The notes under the pieces were generated by a model that was not told the DNA's origin, did not search any database, and saw only the letters and a program-made list of their open reading frames with translations. Positions 1 to 6,313 of a stretch of DNA of 7,802 nt are shown piece by piece. Numbering within the stretch: position 1 is the stretch's first letter; each line of letters opens with the position of its first letter. The stretch is from assembly GCA_003523945.1 (NCBI GenBank), contig DOFS01000470.1, positions 1-7,802 on the forward strand, written 5' to 3'. Origin of the DNA: Nitrospiraceae bacterium. Lineage in GTDB: Bacteria > Nitrospirota > Nitrospiria > Nitrospirales > UBA8639. The translations under genes were made by a program, and so were the position numbers.

Positions 1-184
1 TGGCCCGCTCTTTAATGTCTCGCAAATCTTCACCCGTCCGCCGCGCATACCCTGTAATTCGTTCTCTGGAATCTCGACCCGGCTGAGGGGCTAACATGAT
101 CGCCGTCACGGCGCCCAAAAGCGCCCCACTTAAAAATGCCAACGCAACTGACCCTGCAGATGCACCTGAATGATTAGTTGCCAT
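1..184 (-). CDS. YtxH-like small membrane protein (partial, 3' end off the window)
   Basis: Reading leftward from an ATG at 184-182, the frame stays open to the window edge, giving about 61 residues beginning MATNHSGASAGSVALAFL. Residues 11-32 form a Gly/Ala-rich hydrophobic segment (one predicted membrane helix). It is followed by LAPQPGRDSRERI, which matches the 'LAPxxGxxxRxxI' signature that follows the helix in the YtxH/gas-vesicle-like stress protein family, and then by charged, helix-prone sequence. A good Shine-Dalgarno (AAGGAGGG on the minus strand, about 192-200) precedes the ATG. The start codon lies inside the end of the DUF948 gene (11-nt overlap, 174-184), so the two are very likely co-translated. 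YtxH proteins have no firmly established biochemical role; some are linked to general stress in Bacillus. The C-terminus is outside the window, so full length and any coiled coil cannot be judged. Confidence 0.8.
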   Translation of the reverse strand, partial: MATNHSGASAGSVALAFLSGALLGAVTAIMLAPQPGRDSRERITGYARRTGEDLRDIKERA

Positions 185-581
185 AGGATGGCCCTCCTTC
201 TTGTTCTTTATGCACACGTTTTCTCACAGTCGAAGTCGCTGCTTTAAGTCCGGCAAGTAAACTGGTAAAGCCCACCGCAAGGGCACCCCCTTTCCCACGA
301 ACGGTCTGATGGACATGATTCACCGTTTCCCCCACATCTCCAACCGCATTCAAAAAAATGGTGGCCCGATCCATGCCAACCCTGGCTTGATCGGTCAAAG
401 CCAAGATATTTTCGTTAGTCCCCTTGACGTCCTTTAACAATCCCGGCAATTCGTGGTTCAGACGAATCAGCAGGCGTTCAGATTGGCCCACAGTGCGTTT
501 CACTTGAAGTATCATCGGAACCAGATAGCCCACCAAGACCACAAAGGCCACGGCAATGATGATCGCTGCCAAATCCACCAT
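174..581 (-). CDS. DUF948 domain-containing membrane protein
   Basis: This 135-residue protein starts MVDLAAIIIAVAFVVLVGYL, so residues 4-25 are a single N-terminal membrane helix. Residues 27-85 are helical and charged, with a loose heptad look (QVKRTVGQSERLL, then LLKDVKGTNENILALTDQ), ending in a Gly-rich stretch and a basic tail (STVRKRVHKEQ). This layout and length match the DUF948 family, often found next to YtxH genes, as here. The ATG at 581-579 has an AAAGGA-type ribosome site about 9 nt upstream and lies 14 nt after the gatA stop, so it is probably the distal part of the gatC-panD-gatA transcript. The function is unknown. The pairing with the overlapping YtxH-like gene suggests a membrane-anchored pair acting together, which is inference. 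Membrane orientation cannot be read from the sequence with confidence. Confidence 0.85.
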   Translation of the reverse strand: MVDLAAIIIAVAFVVLVGYLVPMILQVKRTVGQSERLLIRLNHELPGLLKDVKGTNENILALTDQARVGMDRATIFLNAVGDVGETVNHVHQTVRGKGGALAVGFTSLLAGLKAATSTVRKRVHKEQEGGPSYGN

Positions 582-595
582 ACCTTGCTATCCTT

Positions 596-2068
596 TCATG
601 TCCGAATGACGGGTCGTTTCATCCGCCAGTTTGTGGCTTGTTCATAGGCGTACGCCGCACGCAGGACCGTGGCTTCTTCAAAGGGACGTCCCATCAGTTG
701 TAGGCCGATAGGAAGTCCCATTGTACTCAATCCACAAGGGATGGAAATAGCCGGAAGTCCGGATAAACTTGCTGGAATGGTATAAATATCAGACAAATAC
801 ATCTGCAAGGGATCGTCTAACCGCTCACCCAATTGAAAAGCCGGCGTCGGCATGACAGGACTCACCAACAGATCGACTTCCTGAAACACGGCATCAAATT
901 CGCGCTGAATCAAGGTGCGAACCGCTTGGGCTTTTCCATAATAGGCCTCGTAATACCCGGCACTCAGCGCATAGGTCCCCAACATGATGCGCCGTTTCAC
1001 CTCAGGGCCAAACCCCTGCGACCGAGTGCTTCGATACATGTCTGCCAGTTCTCTGGACTCTTTGGCACGAAACCCAAACTTGACGCCATCATAGCGAGCC
1101 AAATTAGAACTGGCCTCTGCCGTAGCAATGAGATAATAGGTCGCAATCGCCCGTTCAGTCGAAGGCAACGTTACTTCTTGAATGGTTCCACCCAATTCCT
1201 GCAACACCTGTATGGCATCTTGAACCTTCTCGGAAACTTCAGAATCAAGGCCTTCAGAAAAATATTCCTGAGGCACCCCGATAATCAGCTTTTTGACGTC
1301 CTTCTTTTTCACGGCTTTGGTAAAATCCGGGACTTCCCGAATGGCAGACGTGGAATCCTTCGGGTCAAATCCGGCAATGGCATTCAACAGAATAGCGGCA
1401 TCCGTCACGGTTTTGGTAATCGGGCCGATTTGATCCAAAGACGAGGCAAAGGCAATCAGCCCATATCGGGACACCCGCCCATATGTCGGCTTCAACCCCA
1501 CCACCCCGCAACAGGCGGCAGGTTGTCGGATTGATCCTCCCGTATCGGAACCCAAGGCCGCCACACATTCATCGGCCGCCACCGCAGCCGCCGAGCCGCC
1601 ACTGGATCCTCCAGGGATATACTTTTGATTCCAGGGATTCCGGGACGGCCCGAACGCTGAATGTTCCGTAGAGGAACCCATGGCAAATTCATCAAGATTG
1701 GTCTTTCCCAGAATCAGAGGTTGATGATTTTGAAGACCGCCCATCACCGAGGCGTTATAGGGAGGAACAAAGTTTTCCAACATTCGAGATCCACAAGTAG
1801 TCCGGATCCCTTCTGTACAAATATTGTCTTTGATACCTAGCGGCATAGCCATGAGTGGCTGTGTTTTTCGCCAGGCCTTTAGCCCATCATCAATTGCTTT
1901 GGCTTGTTGGAGCAGGGTCTCTTTCGACGTCAGAGTAATATAGGCCTTGATTTTTGGTTCCACTTGACTGAGCCTGAGCAAATAAGCCCTCGCGATCTCC
2001 ACAGCCCTGACCTCGCCGGCGGTGAATTTATCCTGCAGCTCTTTTAGCGTGAGTTTAAATAAAGACAT
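596..2068 (-). CDS. gatA: Asp-tRNA(Asn)/Glu-tRNA(Gln) amidotransferase subunit A (GatA)
   Basis: GatA is the glutaminase subunit of the GatCAB complex. It hydrolyses glutamine and passes ammonia to GatB to convert mischarged Glu-tRNA(Gln), and often Asp-tRNA(Asn), into the correct species in the cytoplasm. The 490-residue product has the usual family length (about 485). The amidase-signature Ser-cisSer-Lys triad is present: Lys80 in PLGIKDNI, Ser155 in [10 protein letters not shown] and Ser179 in [12 protein letters not shown], with the family spacing of 24 between the two serines. [16 protein letters not shown] (120-135) and [17 protein letters not shown] (188-204) are near-consensus. The start [11 protein letters not shown] aligns with typical GatA N-termini, although no canonical Shine-Dalgarno precedes it (the upstream minus-strand sequence is TTGGGTTCCT). 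It lies 74 nt downstream of panD, with gatC one gene further upstream. GatB is not in this window and must be elsewhere for the complex to work. Confidence 0.97.
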   Translation of the reverse strand: MSLFKLTLKELQDKFTAGEVRAVEIARAYLLRLSQVEPKIKAYITLTSKETLLQQAKAIDDGLKAWRKTQPLMAMPLGIKDNICTEGIRTTCGSRMLENFVPPYNASVMGGLQNHQPLILGKTNLDEFAMGSSTEHSAFGPSRNPWNQKYIPGGSSGGSAAAVAADECVAALGSDTGGSIRQPAACCGVVGLKPTYGRVSRYGLIAFASSLDQIGPITKTVTDAAILLNAIAGFDPKDSTSAIREVPDFTKAVKKKDVKKLIIGVPQEYFSEGLDSEVSEKVQDAIQVLQELGGTIQEVTLPSTERAIATYYLIATAEASSNLARYDGVKFGFRAKESRELADMYRSTRSQGFGPEVKRRIMLGTYALSAGYYEAYYGKAQAVRTLIQREFDAVFQEVDLLVSPVMPTPAFQLGERLDDPLQMYLSDIYTIPASLSGLPAISIPCGLSTMGLPIGLQLMGRPFEEATVLRAAYAYEQATNWRMKRPVIRT

Positions 2069-2142
2069 AGGAACCCAAATCTGGGATTAGTGGATTAAAA
2101 AGGAGATGGAAAGAAAAAGGCTGTTAACCAGAACAACCCGTT

Positions 2143-2505
2143 TCACACGGGATTGGCTTCTTTGGCTCTATTCTGATGATCGACTTGGATAATTTGGGGC
2201 ACATGTCGCTTGGCTTCTTCGTCATTAAAAAGTTCATAACAAAAAATAATGACTTTATCGCCAATCACCCCCAACCTGGCCGTGGGACCATTCAAAATGA
2301 TCTCACCTTTACCCCGCGTGCCTGGCAGCGCGTAAGTCGAAAATCGCTCCCCGTTATTTAAATTGGATACCATCACGGCTTCATAGGGTATAATTCCGGC
2401 CCTTTCCATGAGATCTTCGTCAATAGTTAAACTGCCCTCATAGTCGAGACTCGAAGCGGTAACGGTTGCCCGGTGAATTTTACAGCGTAACAATTGTCGA
2501 TACAT
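2143..2505 (-). CDS. panD: Aspartate 1-decarboxylase (pyruvoyl-dependent PanD)
   Basis: PanD decarboxylates L-aspartate to beta-alanine, the precursor of pantothenate and hence CoA. The 120-residue product lines up with E. coli PanD without gaps through the active site. Self-processing is expected between Gly24 and Ser25 in DYEGSLTID, with Ser25 becoming the pyruvoyl group. Lys9, His11, Arg54, Thr57 and Tyr58 (in NGERFSTYAL) and Asn72-Gly73 (in IILNGPTARLG) are conserved. The C-terminal region (EEAKRHVPQIIQV) is also typical, and the length is normal. The start MYRQLLRCKIHR matches the family; the ribosome site is weak (AGGTAA about 9 nt upstream). The gene lies between gatC (63-nt gap containing a palindrome) and gatA, all on one strand, suggesting one transcript. 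No PanZ/PanM-type maturation factor is visible, so processing is presumably autocatalytic. Confidence 0.97.
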   Translation of the reverse strand: MYRQLLRCKIHRATVTASSLDYEGSLTIDEDLMERAGIIPYEAVMVSNLNNGERFSTYALPGTRGKGEIILNGPTARLGVIGDKVIIFCYELFNDEEAKRHVPQIIQVDHQNRAKEANPV

Positions 2506-2531
2506 ATTTTATTACCTAAATTTCTTCATCC

Positions 2532-2546
2532 TGCTCAGTCTGAGCA
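2532..2546. repeat. Perfect 15-nt palindrome in the gatC-panD gap
   Basis: TGCTCAGTCTGAGCA has perfect 7-nt arms around a single central base. It lies 27 nt upstream of the panD ATG and 22 nt after the gatC stop. The near-zero loop and the lack of a following T-run argue against a terminator. The form fits a protein-binding site or a small RNA hairpin on the polycistronic message. The regulator, if any, is unknown. Confidence 0.5.
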
Positions 2547-2568
2547 TTCTTAATTATTGACGTCACCC

Positions 2569-2862
2569 CTATTTTCCCAAAATATTGGGAACCACAAAAA
2601 ATCCATTATGTGCCTCTGGAGCATTGGCAAGCGCTTTCTCCATGGGCAAGCATTCCAGTGGGTTGTCCTCGCGTAAGACTGGGTCCTCTTGGACAACAGA
2701 AGCCGTGAGAGGGACACCTTCCGTCGATACCCTTTGCAATTGATCCACATACGATAAAATATGATTCAATTGTTCGGCAAACATGGGTTTTTCGGCTTCC
2801 GTCAAATCCAATCTGGCCAATTGAGCAACATGTTCGACTTCTTGCTGAGTAATCGAGGCCAT
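2569..2862 (-). CDS. gatC: Asp-tRNA(Asn)/Glu-tRNA(Gln) amidotransferase subunit C (GatC)
   Basis: GatC is the small belt subunit that wraps around the GatA-GatB interface and stabilises GatCAB. The 97-residue length is standard. Family landmarks are VEHVAQLARLDLTEAEK (9-25), the FAEQLNHILSYVDQL helix (28-42), the STEGVPLT linker (46-53), the VLREDNP segment (62-68) and the closing ALANAPEAHNGFFVVPNIL (77-95), which inserts between the large subunits. A strong TAAGGAG ribosome site lies 6 nt before the ATG. It is the first gene of the gatC-panD-gatA run. The 176-bp gap behind radC contains only a weak promoter-like pair on the minus strand (TTGATC at 3010-3005 and TATGGA at 2986-2981, 18-nt spacing), so it is open whether gatC has its own promoter or is read through from radC. 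Confidence 0.96.
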   Translation of the reverse strand: MASITQQEVEHVAQLARLDLTEAEKPMFAEQLNHILSYVDQLQRVSTEGVPLTASVVQEDPVLREDNPLECLPMEKALANAPEAHNGFFVVPNILGK

Positions 2863-3038
2863 ATCTGACTCCTTACGTCATGTCGTAATTCCCAAAACAT
2901 GAGGACAGTGCGGAACTCACACAAACCGACACGTATTTCTACCATGAATTTCTCATGAAAAGCTACTCAGAACAAAGGATTCCATACTGGCGGGAAAAAG
3001 GAAAGATCAAGGAAATCCAAATTAAGTCTCTGCGACAA

Positions 3039-3785
3039 TCACGGGTCCAACGTGGTTGCGGAAGGAAAAAGAAAACCTTCGTCCGCAAAACTCACATACC
3101 GCCCATCGCCAATTACAATATGGTCCAACACCCGGATTCCCAAAACTTCCCCCGCCGCCATAAGTCGACGGGTCAAGGCATGATCTTCCTCACTGGGATG
3201 AGGATCCCCACTCGGGTGATTATGGACAAAAATGATTGCCGCCGCGGATTCGCGCACTGCCAGGTTAAACACCTCACGGGGATGCACGATACTCACCGTC
3301 AAGCTTCCCTCAGAGACGGTGACATCCCGAATAAGCCCATGCTTAGCATCTAATAACAGCGCCTTAAAAACCTCGTGCCGAAGATCTCGCAACAGAGGAT
3401 GGTAATGCTGATAAATATCTTGGCTGTGATGAATCCGTAATCCGGCCGTTAACGGAATCGCCAATGCCCGTTTTCCCAACTCTACCGCCGCAAGAATCTG
3501 GGCGGCTTTCGCGGGACCAATGCCCGGAACCGCACACAGCTCCGCCAAACTTCGATTGGCCAAACCTCGCAGGCCTTCCAGCCGGGTGAGAAGATCCAAC
3601 GCCACATCCACGGCCGAGGAATCAGGTCTCCCAATCCGTAAGAGGATGGCCACCAGTTGAGCATCAGATAGACCCTGAGCCCCTTTGTTCAGAAGCAGTT
3701 CTCGAGGGCGTTCATTTTCAGGCCAGGATTGAATGCCTTTTTTGAGTTGAGGGTCGTTCATATGAGGAATGCCATAGTCCGCCAT
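3039..3785 (-). CDS. radC: RadC family JAB1/MPN-domain protein
   Basis: The 248-residue protein has the standard RadC architecture. An N-terminal segment contains ERPRELLLNKGAQGLSDAQLVAILLRIG (25-52). A helix-hairpin-helix follows with VPGIGPAKAAQI (86-97). The C-terminal JAB/MPN domain carries a complete JAMM zinc-protease-like site: Glu138, then His188-Asn-His190 within FVHNHPSGDPHPSEED, Ser198 and Asp201. Despite the name, a DNA-repair role for RadC is no longer well supported and its biochemical function is unsettled; the intact JAMM site suggests a metallo-hydrolase. The first ATG (3785) has AAGG 9 nt upstream. An in-frame ATG at codon 9 (3761) has no ribosome site but would give a length nearer the usual 225-240 residues. 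A sigma70-like promoter lies immediately upstream. The gene is divergent from rsmD. Confidence 0.95.
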   Translation of the reverse strand: MADYGIPHMNDPQLKKGIQSWPENERPRELLLNKGAQGLSDAQLVAILLRIGRPDSSAVDVALDLLTRLEGLRGLANRSLAELCAVPGIGPAKAAQILAAVELGKRALAIPLTAGLRIHHSQDIYQHYHPLLRDLRHEVFKALLLDAKHGLIRDVTVSEGSLTVSIVHPREVFNLAVRESAAAIIFVHNHPSGDPHPSEEDHALTRRLMAAGEVLGIRVLDHIVIGDGRYVSFADEGFLFPSATTLDP

Positions 3786-3800
3786 ACCAACATGCCTTAA

Positions 3801-3830
3801 ACTATACGCAGCTATTTTTTACCCCGTCAA
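3801..3830 (-). promoter_or_regulatory. Sigma70-like promoter of radC
   Basis: On the minus strand TTGACG (3830-3825, 5 of 6 to consensus) is separated by 18 nt from TATAGT (3806-3801, 5 of 6). Transcription would begin near 3794, only about 10 nt before the radC ATG at 3785, so the leader would be very short and the upstream AAGG would be at or near the RNA 5' end. Called from the hexamers alone. Confidence 0.6.
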
Positions 3831-3879
3831 AAAGCCATTTCCCCCTCCGTGTCATTCAGATTGTTGAGGTTTCCAGAAC

Positions 3880-3885
3880 TATGAT
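3880..3885 (+). promoter_or_regulatory. Candidate -10 element of the rsmD-coaD-aminotransferase operon
   Basis: TATGAT (5 of 6 to consensus) ends 14 nt before the rsmD ATG. No good -35 is found at 16-18 nt; the nearby TTGTTG (3861-3866) is too close at 13 nt. If used, transcription would start near 3892 and give a nearly leaderless message, consistent with the absence of a Shine-Dalgarno before rsmD. Confidence 0.4.
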
Positions 3886-3899
3886 ATCGTCCCCCGAAC

Positions 3900-4496
3900 A
3901 TGAAACCAGCTTCTATTCGAATCGTTGCCGGGCAATTTAAAGGTCGAACAATCCCCACCCTTCCTGGGCGAACTACCCGTCCGACCTCCCAGCGGGCCAG
4001 GGAAGCGCTCTTTTCTATCCTGGGAGGGCGGATTCAGGACGCCACCGTGGCTGATCTCTTTGCGGGGACGGGAGCCGTCGGACTGGAGGCGTTAAGCCGT
4101 GGGGCGAGCAGGGTGTTATTTGTTGAGGAGAATGCTTTGGCCGGAAATAATATTCAGCGCATGCTTTCCCACCTCAAGATTGCCTCCTCAAGCCAGGTGA
4201 GCATTGATGATGTGTCACTCGCCATACAAAATTCAATTTTGGTAGGATGGCGTCCGTTTGACGTGATATTCATGGACCCGCCTTACCGGTTCCCGAATGT
4301 TCAGCAGCTCTTGCATCACTTAGAGGAAGCAGACGTCATGGCCCCAACCGGCCGAATCATTTATGAACATTTCCATAAAACCACACCCCCGATTCCCCTT
4401 GGGAAATGGTCACTTATCCGAACCGCACGCTATGGGGATACGGCGTTCACCTTTTACCGACCTGTGCCCCAGATGACAGAAGATTCTGGCCCATGA
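3900..4496 (+). CDS. rsmD: 16S rRNA (guanine(966)-N(2))-methyltransferase RsmD
   Basis: RsmD uses S-adenosylmethionine to methylate N2 of G966 in helix 31 of 16S rRNA, in the assembling small subunit. The 198-residue protein has the family N-terminus (RIVAGQFKGRTIPTLPG, 7-23) followed by RPTSQRAREALFSIL (27-41). The SAM-binding motif I is DLFAGTGAVGLEALSRG (52-68), the acidic strand is VLFVEEN (72-78), and the catalytic motif IV is MDPPY (125-129). All are family landmarks and the length is typical. The ATG at 3900 is preceded by a C-rich stretch (CGTCCCCCGAAC) with no Shine-Dalgarno. The stop overlaps the coaD start (ATGA, 4493-4496). The rsmD-coaD pairing is common across bacteria and supports both calls. 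Confidence 0.96.
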   Translation: MKPASIRIVAGQFKGRTIPTLPGRTTRPTSQRAREALFSILGGRIQDATVADLFAGTGAVGLEALSRGASRVLFVEENALAGNNIQRMLSHLKIASSSQVSIDDVSLAIQNSILVGWRPFDVIFMDPPYRFPNVQQLLHHLEEADVMAPTGRIIYEHFHKTTPPIPLGKWSLIRTARYGDTAFTFYRPVPQMTEDSGP

Positions 4497-4981
4497 CTAT
4501 TGGCATTTATCCTGGCACCTTTGATCCCATTACCCGTGGGCATTCCGATGTCATTGCCCGAAGCCTCAGGTTGGTCGAGCAGGTGATCGTGGCCGTGGCA
4601 CCAAACCCTCGGAAAGCCCCTCTATTTGACTTGGGCGAACGAGTAAAATTGGCCCAAATCGCCACAAGAGACTTGAAGGGAGTTACAGTTGAACCGTTTG
4701 ATGGCTTGTTAGTGAACTACGTCCGGGAACGAGGGGCCTTGGCCATCATTCGAGGACTGAGAGCCGTGTCGGATTTCGAACATGAATTTCAAATGGCCCT
4801 GCTAAACCGAAAACTTGACTCCAGCCTGGAAACCGTCTTTCTTATGTCGAGTGAGGAATATTCCTATCTCACCTCCAGCATGGTTAAAGAAGTCGCCTCG
4901 GTGGGCGGCCCCCTTCACCATTTCCTTCATCCCGAAGTGGCCCAATGCCTCCAGGCTCGTTTACGGAGAAATGCCCGATGA
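4493..4981 (+). CDS. coaD: Phosphopantetheine adenylyltransferase (CoaD)
   Basis: CoaD transfers AMP from ATP to 4'-phosphopantetheine, giving dephospho-CoA, the penultimate step of CoA synthesis. The 162-residue length is normal. The nucleotidyltransferase signature is GIYPGTFDPITRGHSDVI (4-21), with the T-x-x-H ATP-binding motif at Thr14-His17. RGLRAVSDFEHEFQMALLNR (87-106) and the C-terminal SSMVKEVA (128-135) are also conserved. The frame is open upstream to 4406, but the ATG at 4493 gives the correct family N-terminus (MTIGIYPGTFDP) and overlaps the rsmD stop as ATGA; the upstream extension would simply overlap rsmD. Its own stop overlaps the next gene's start in the same way. The ribosome site is weak (AGAAG), so translation probably depends on coupling to rsmD. 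Confidence 0.97.
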   Translation: MTIGIYPGTFDPITRGHSDVIARSLRLVEQVIVAVAPNPRKAPLFDLGERVKLAQIATRDLKGVTVEPFDGLLVNYVRERGALAIIRGLRAVSDFEHEFQMALLNRKLDSSLETVFLMSSEEYSYLTSSMVKEVASVGGPLHHFLHPEVAQCLQARLRRNAR

Positions 4982-6171
4982 ACCTTGCCTCACGAACAAC
5001 CCGCATTACTCCCTCTCCCACCTTGCAACTCTCCGCAACGGTGAAAGCCCTGGTGGCGCAAGGCCACCGTGTCTTCGATTTTACTGCAGGAGAACCCTCC
5101 CTGGATTCTCCTGAAGAGGCCAAAGAGGCCGCCTATCAAGCCATTCGCTCCGGGTTCACCAAATATACAGCCGTCACCGGCATTGATGATCTAAAAGAGG
5201 CCATCATTGAAAAATTTCAGCGTGATCAGGGTCTGACCTACTCAAGGTCGCAAATCCTGGTATCGTGTGGCGCCAAACACACCTTATTTAATCTTGCATT
5301 GGCATTGTTTGAAGCCGGAGATGAAGTGATCATTCCCGCACCCTATTGGGTCTCCTATCCTGAACAAATCCTCGTGGCAGACGCCAAGCCTGTCTTTCTT
5401 CCCACTTCCGAGTCGTCCGGCTATACCATTGACGTGAGGGCATTGAAAGCCGCGGTGACCGATCGCACGAAGGCAATCATTCTGAATTCTCCCTGTAATC
5501 CGACCGGGAGCATGTATGACCGGCACACCTTGGAGGGTATTGCACAAATAGCGCTCCAACATGATCTGCTCATCATTTCTGATGAAATTTACGAAAAGAT
5601 GGTTTACGACCGACACCAACACCACAGCATCGCATCACTCGGAGCAGACATTGCCAAGAACACCATCATTGTGAATGGTGTGTCAAAAACCTATTCCATG
5701 ACGGGATGGCGGATTGGCTATGCCGCTGGCCCCGAGACGCTGATTAAAGCCATGGGTGACATCCAAAGCCAAAGCACCTCTAATCCCAGCTCCATTTCCC
5801 AAAAAGCCGCAGTTGGGGCCATCCGAGGGGCAGATACGTTTATTCAACACATGGTGCAAGAGTTGGATATTCGACGAAAGGCCATTGTCGAAGGATTAAA
5901 CCGGATCCCAGGCATTCACTGTCCCATGCCTTCAGGCGCATTCTATGCTTTTCCGAGCGTTGCGCAACTCCTGGGCCGTCGGTTTCAGGGAGAATCCTTG
6001 TCCACGCCGTTAGCTTTTGCCAATTTTTTTCTCAAAGAAGCCCAAGTGGCGTGCGTCCCTGGCGAACCGTTTGGGAGTCCCACGCATTTGCGGTTTTCAT
6101 ATACTGGAACCTTGGAGGTCATTGAGGAGGGCTTGCAACACCTTACCGAGGCCGTAGCTAGACTCGAGTAA
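4978..6171 (+). CDS. aspC: Class I/II pyridoxal-phosphate aminotransferase, aspartate type (subgroup Ib)
   Basis: Predicted to transfer amino groups between aspartate/oxaloacetate and glutamate/2-oxoglutarate in the cytoplasm; many subgroup Ib enzymes also transaminate prephenate. The 397-residue protein has FTAGEPSLDSPE (35-46), KYTAVTGIDDLKEAI (62-76), APYWVSYP (121-128), SPCNPTG (171-177, Asn174), SDEIYE (201-206, Asp202 contacting the pyridine nitrogen), SKTYSMTGWRIGY (236-248, Lys237 as the PLP Schiff base) and LRFSYT (371-376, Arg372 binding the alpha-carboxylate). Lys100 in CGAKHTLFNL matches the position that recognises acidic side chains in the Thermus enzyme. The frame is open from 4945, but ATG 4978 gives the right N-terminus, has GGAG 8 nt upstream and overlaps the coaD stop (ATGA). 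Names aspB or aatA are used for the same subgroup. Exact substrate range cannot be fixed from sequence. Confidence 0.9.
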   Translation: MNLASRTTRITPSPTLQLSATVKALVAQGHRVFDFTAGEPSLDSPEEAKEAAYQAIRSGFTKYTAVTGIDDLKEAIIEKFQRDQGLTYSRSQILVSCGAKHTLFNLALALFEAGDEVIIPAPYWVSYPEQILVADAKPVFLPTSESSGYTIDVRALKAAVTDRTKAIILNSPCNPTGSMYDRHTLEGIAQIALQHDLLIISDEIYEKMVYDRHQHHSIASLGADIAKNTIIVNGVSKTYSMTGWRIGYAAGPETLIKAMGDIQSQSTSNPSSISQKAAVGAIRGADTFIQHMVQELDIRRKAIVEGLNRIPGIHCPMPSGAFYAFPSVAQLLGRRFQGESLSTPLAFANFFLKEAQVACVPGEPFGSPTHLRFSYTGTLEVIEEGLQHLTEAVARLE

Positions 6172-6172
6172 G

Positions 6173-6201
6173 TGACCTTTGGGCATCGAGGAGGTCATTT
6201 T
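6173..6201 (+). terminator. Weak candidate terminator after the aminotransferase
   Basis: TGACCT (6173-6178) and AGGTCA (6192-6197) are 6-nt inverted arms around a 13-nt loop, followed directly by TTTT (6198-6201), starting 2 nt after the stop codon. The stem is short and the loop large, so this may be partial or not functional. A new promoter follows, which fits an operon end here. Confidence 0.35.
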
Positions 6202-6227
6202 CCCCCCAATTCAATTGCCACCGAACC

Positions 6228-6255
6228 TTGACCGGGACAGAATCGGACTTATTCT
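6228..6255 (+). promoter_or_regulatory. Candidate sigma70-like promoter of the FmdB-family gene
   Basis: TTGACC (6228-6233, 5 of 6) and TATTCT (6250-6255, 4 of 6) are spaced 16 nt apart. Transcription would start near 6262, leaving a leader of about 50 nt before the GTG at 6314. The leader includes a small CGGA-caaa-TCCG hairpin (6268-6279) followed by TTTTT, which could act as a weak attenuator, although a 4-bp stem is marginal. Confidence 0.4.
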
Positions 6256-6302
6256 TAGGAACAGATGCGGACAAATCCGTTTTTGACTGACGCTTACTCT
6301 TT

Positions 6303-6307
6303 GGAGG
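6303..6307 (+). promoter_or_regulatory. Strong ribosome binding site fixing the GTG start of the FmdB-family gene
   Basis: GGAGG lies 6 nt before GTG at 6314. The GTG gives the invariant family N-terminus M-P-I-Y-E-Y, so the non-ATG start is well supported. Confidence 0.85.
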
Positions 6308-6313
6308 TACCCC

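Noticed and set aside
833..1534. 233-codon plus-strand open frame antisense to gatA
   Set aside because: It lies entirely within gatA, which has every catalytic motif. The antisense translation shows no domain and has a shadow-like composition rich in Arg, His and Pro.
2137..2151. Hairpin CCCGT-ttcac-ACGGG over the panD stop as a terminator
   Set aside because: The stem is only 5 bp and no T-run follows on the minus strand. gatA 74 nt downstream has no evident promoter of its own.
4406..4492. N-terminal extension of coaD
   Set aside because: The extra 29 residues are rsmD sequence in another frame. The family N-terminus begins exactly at the ATG at 4493.
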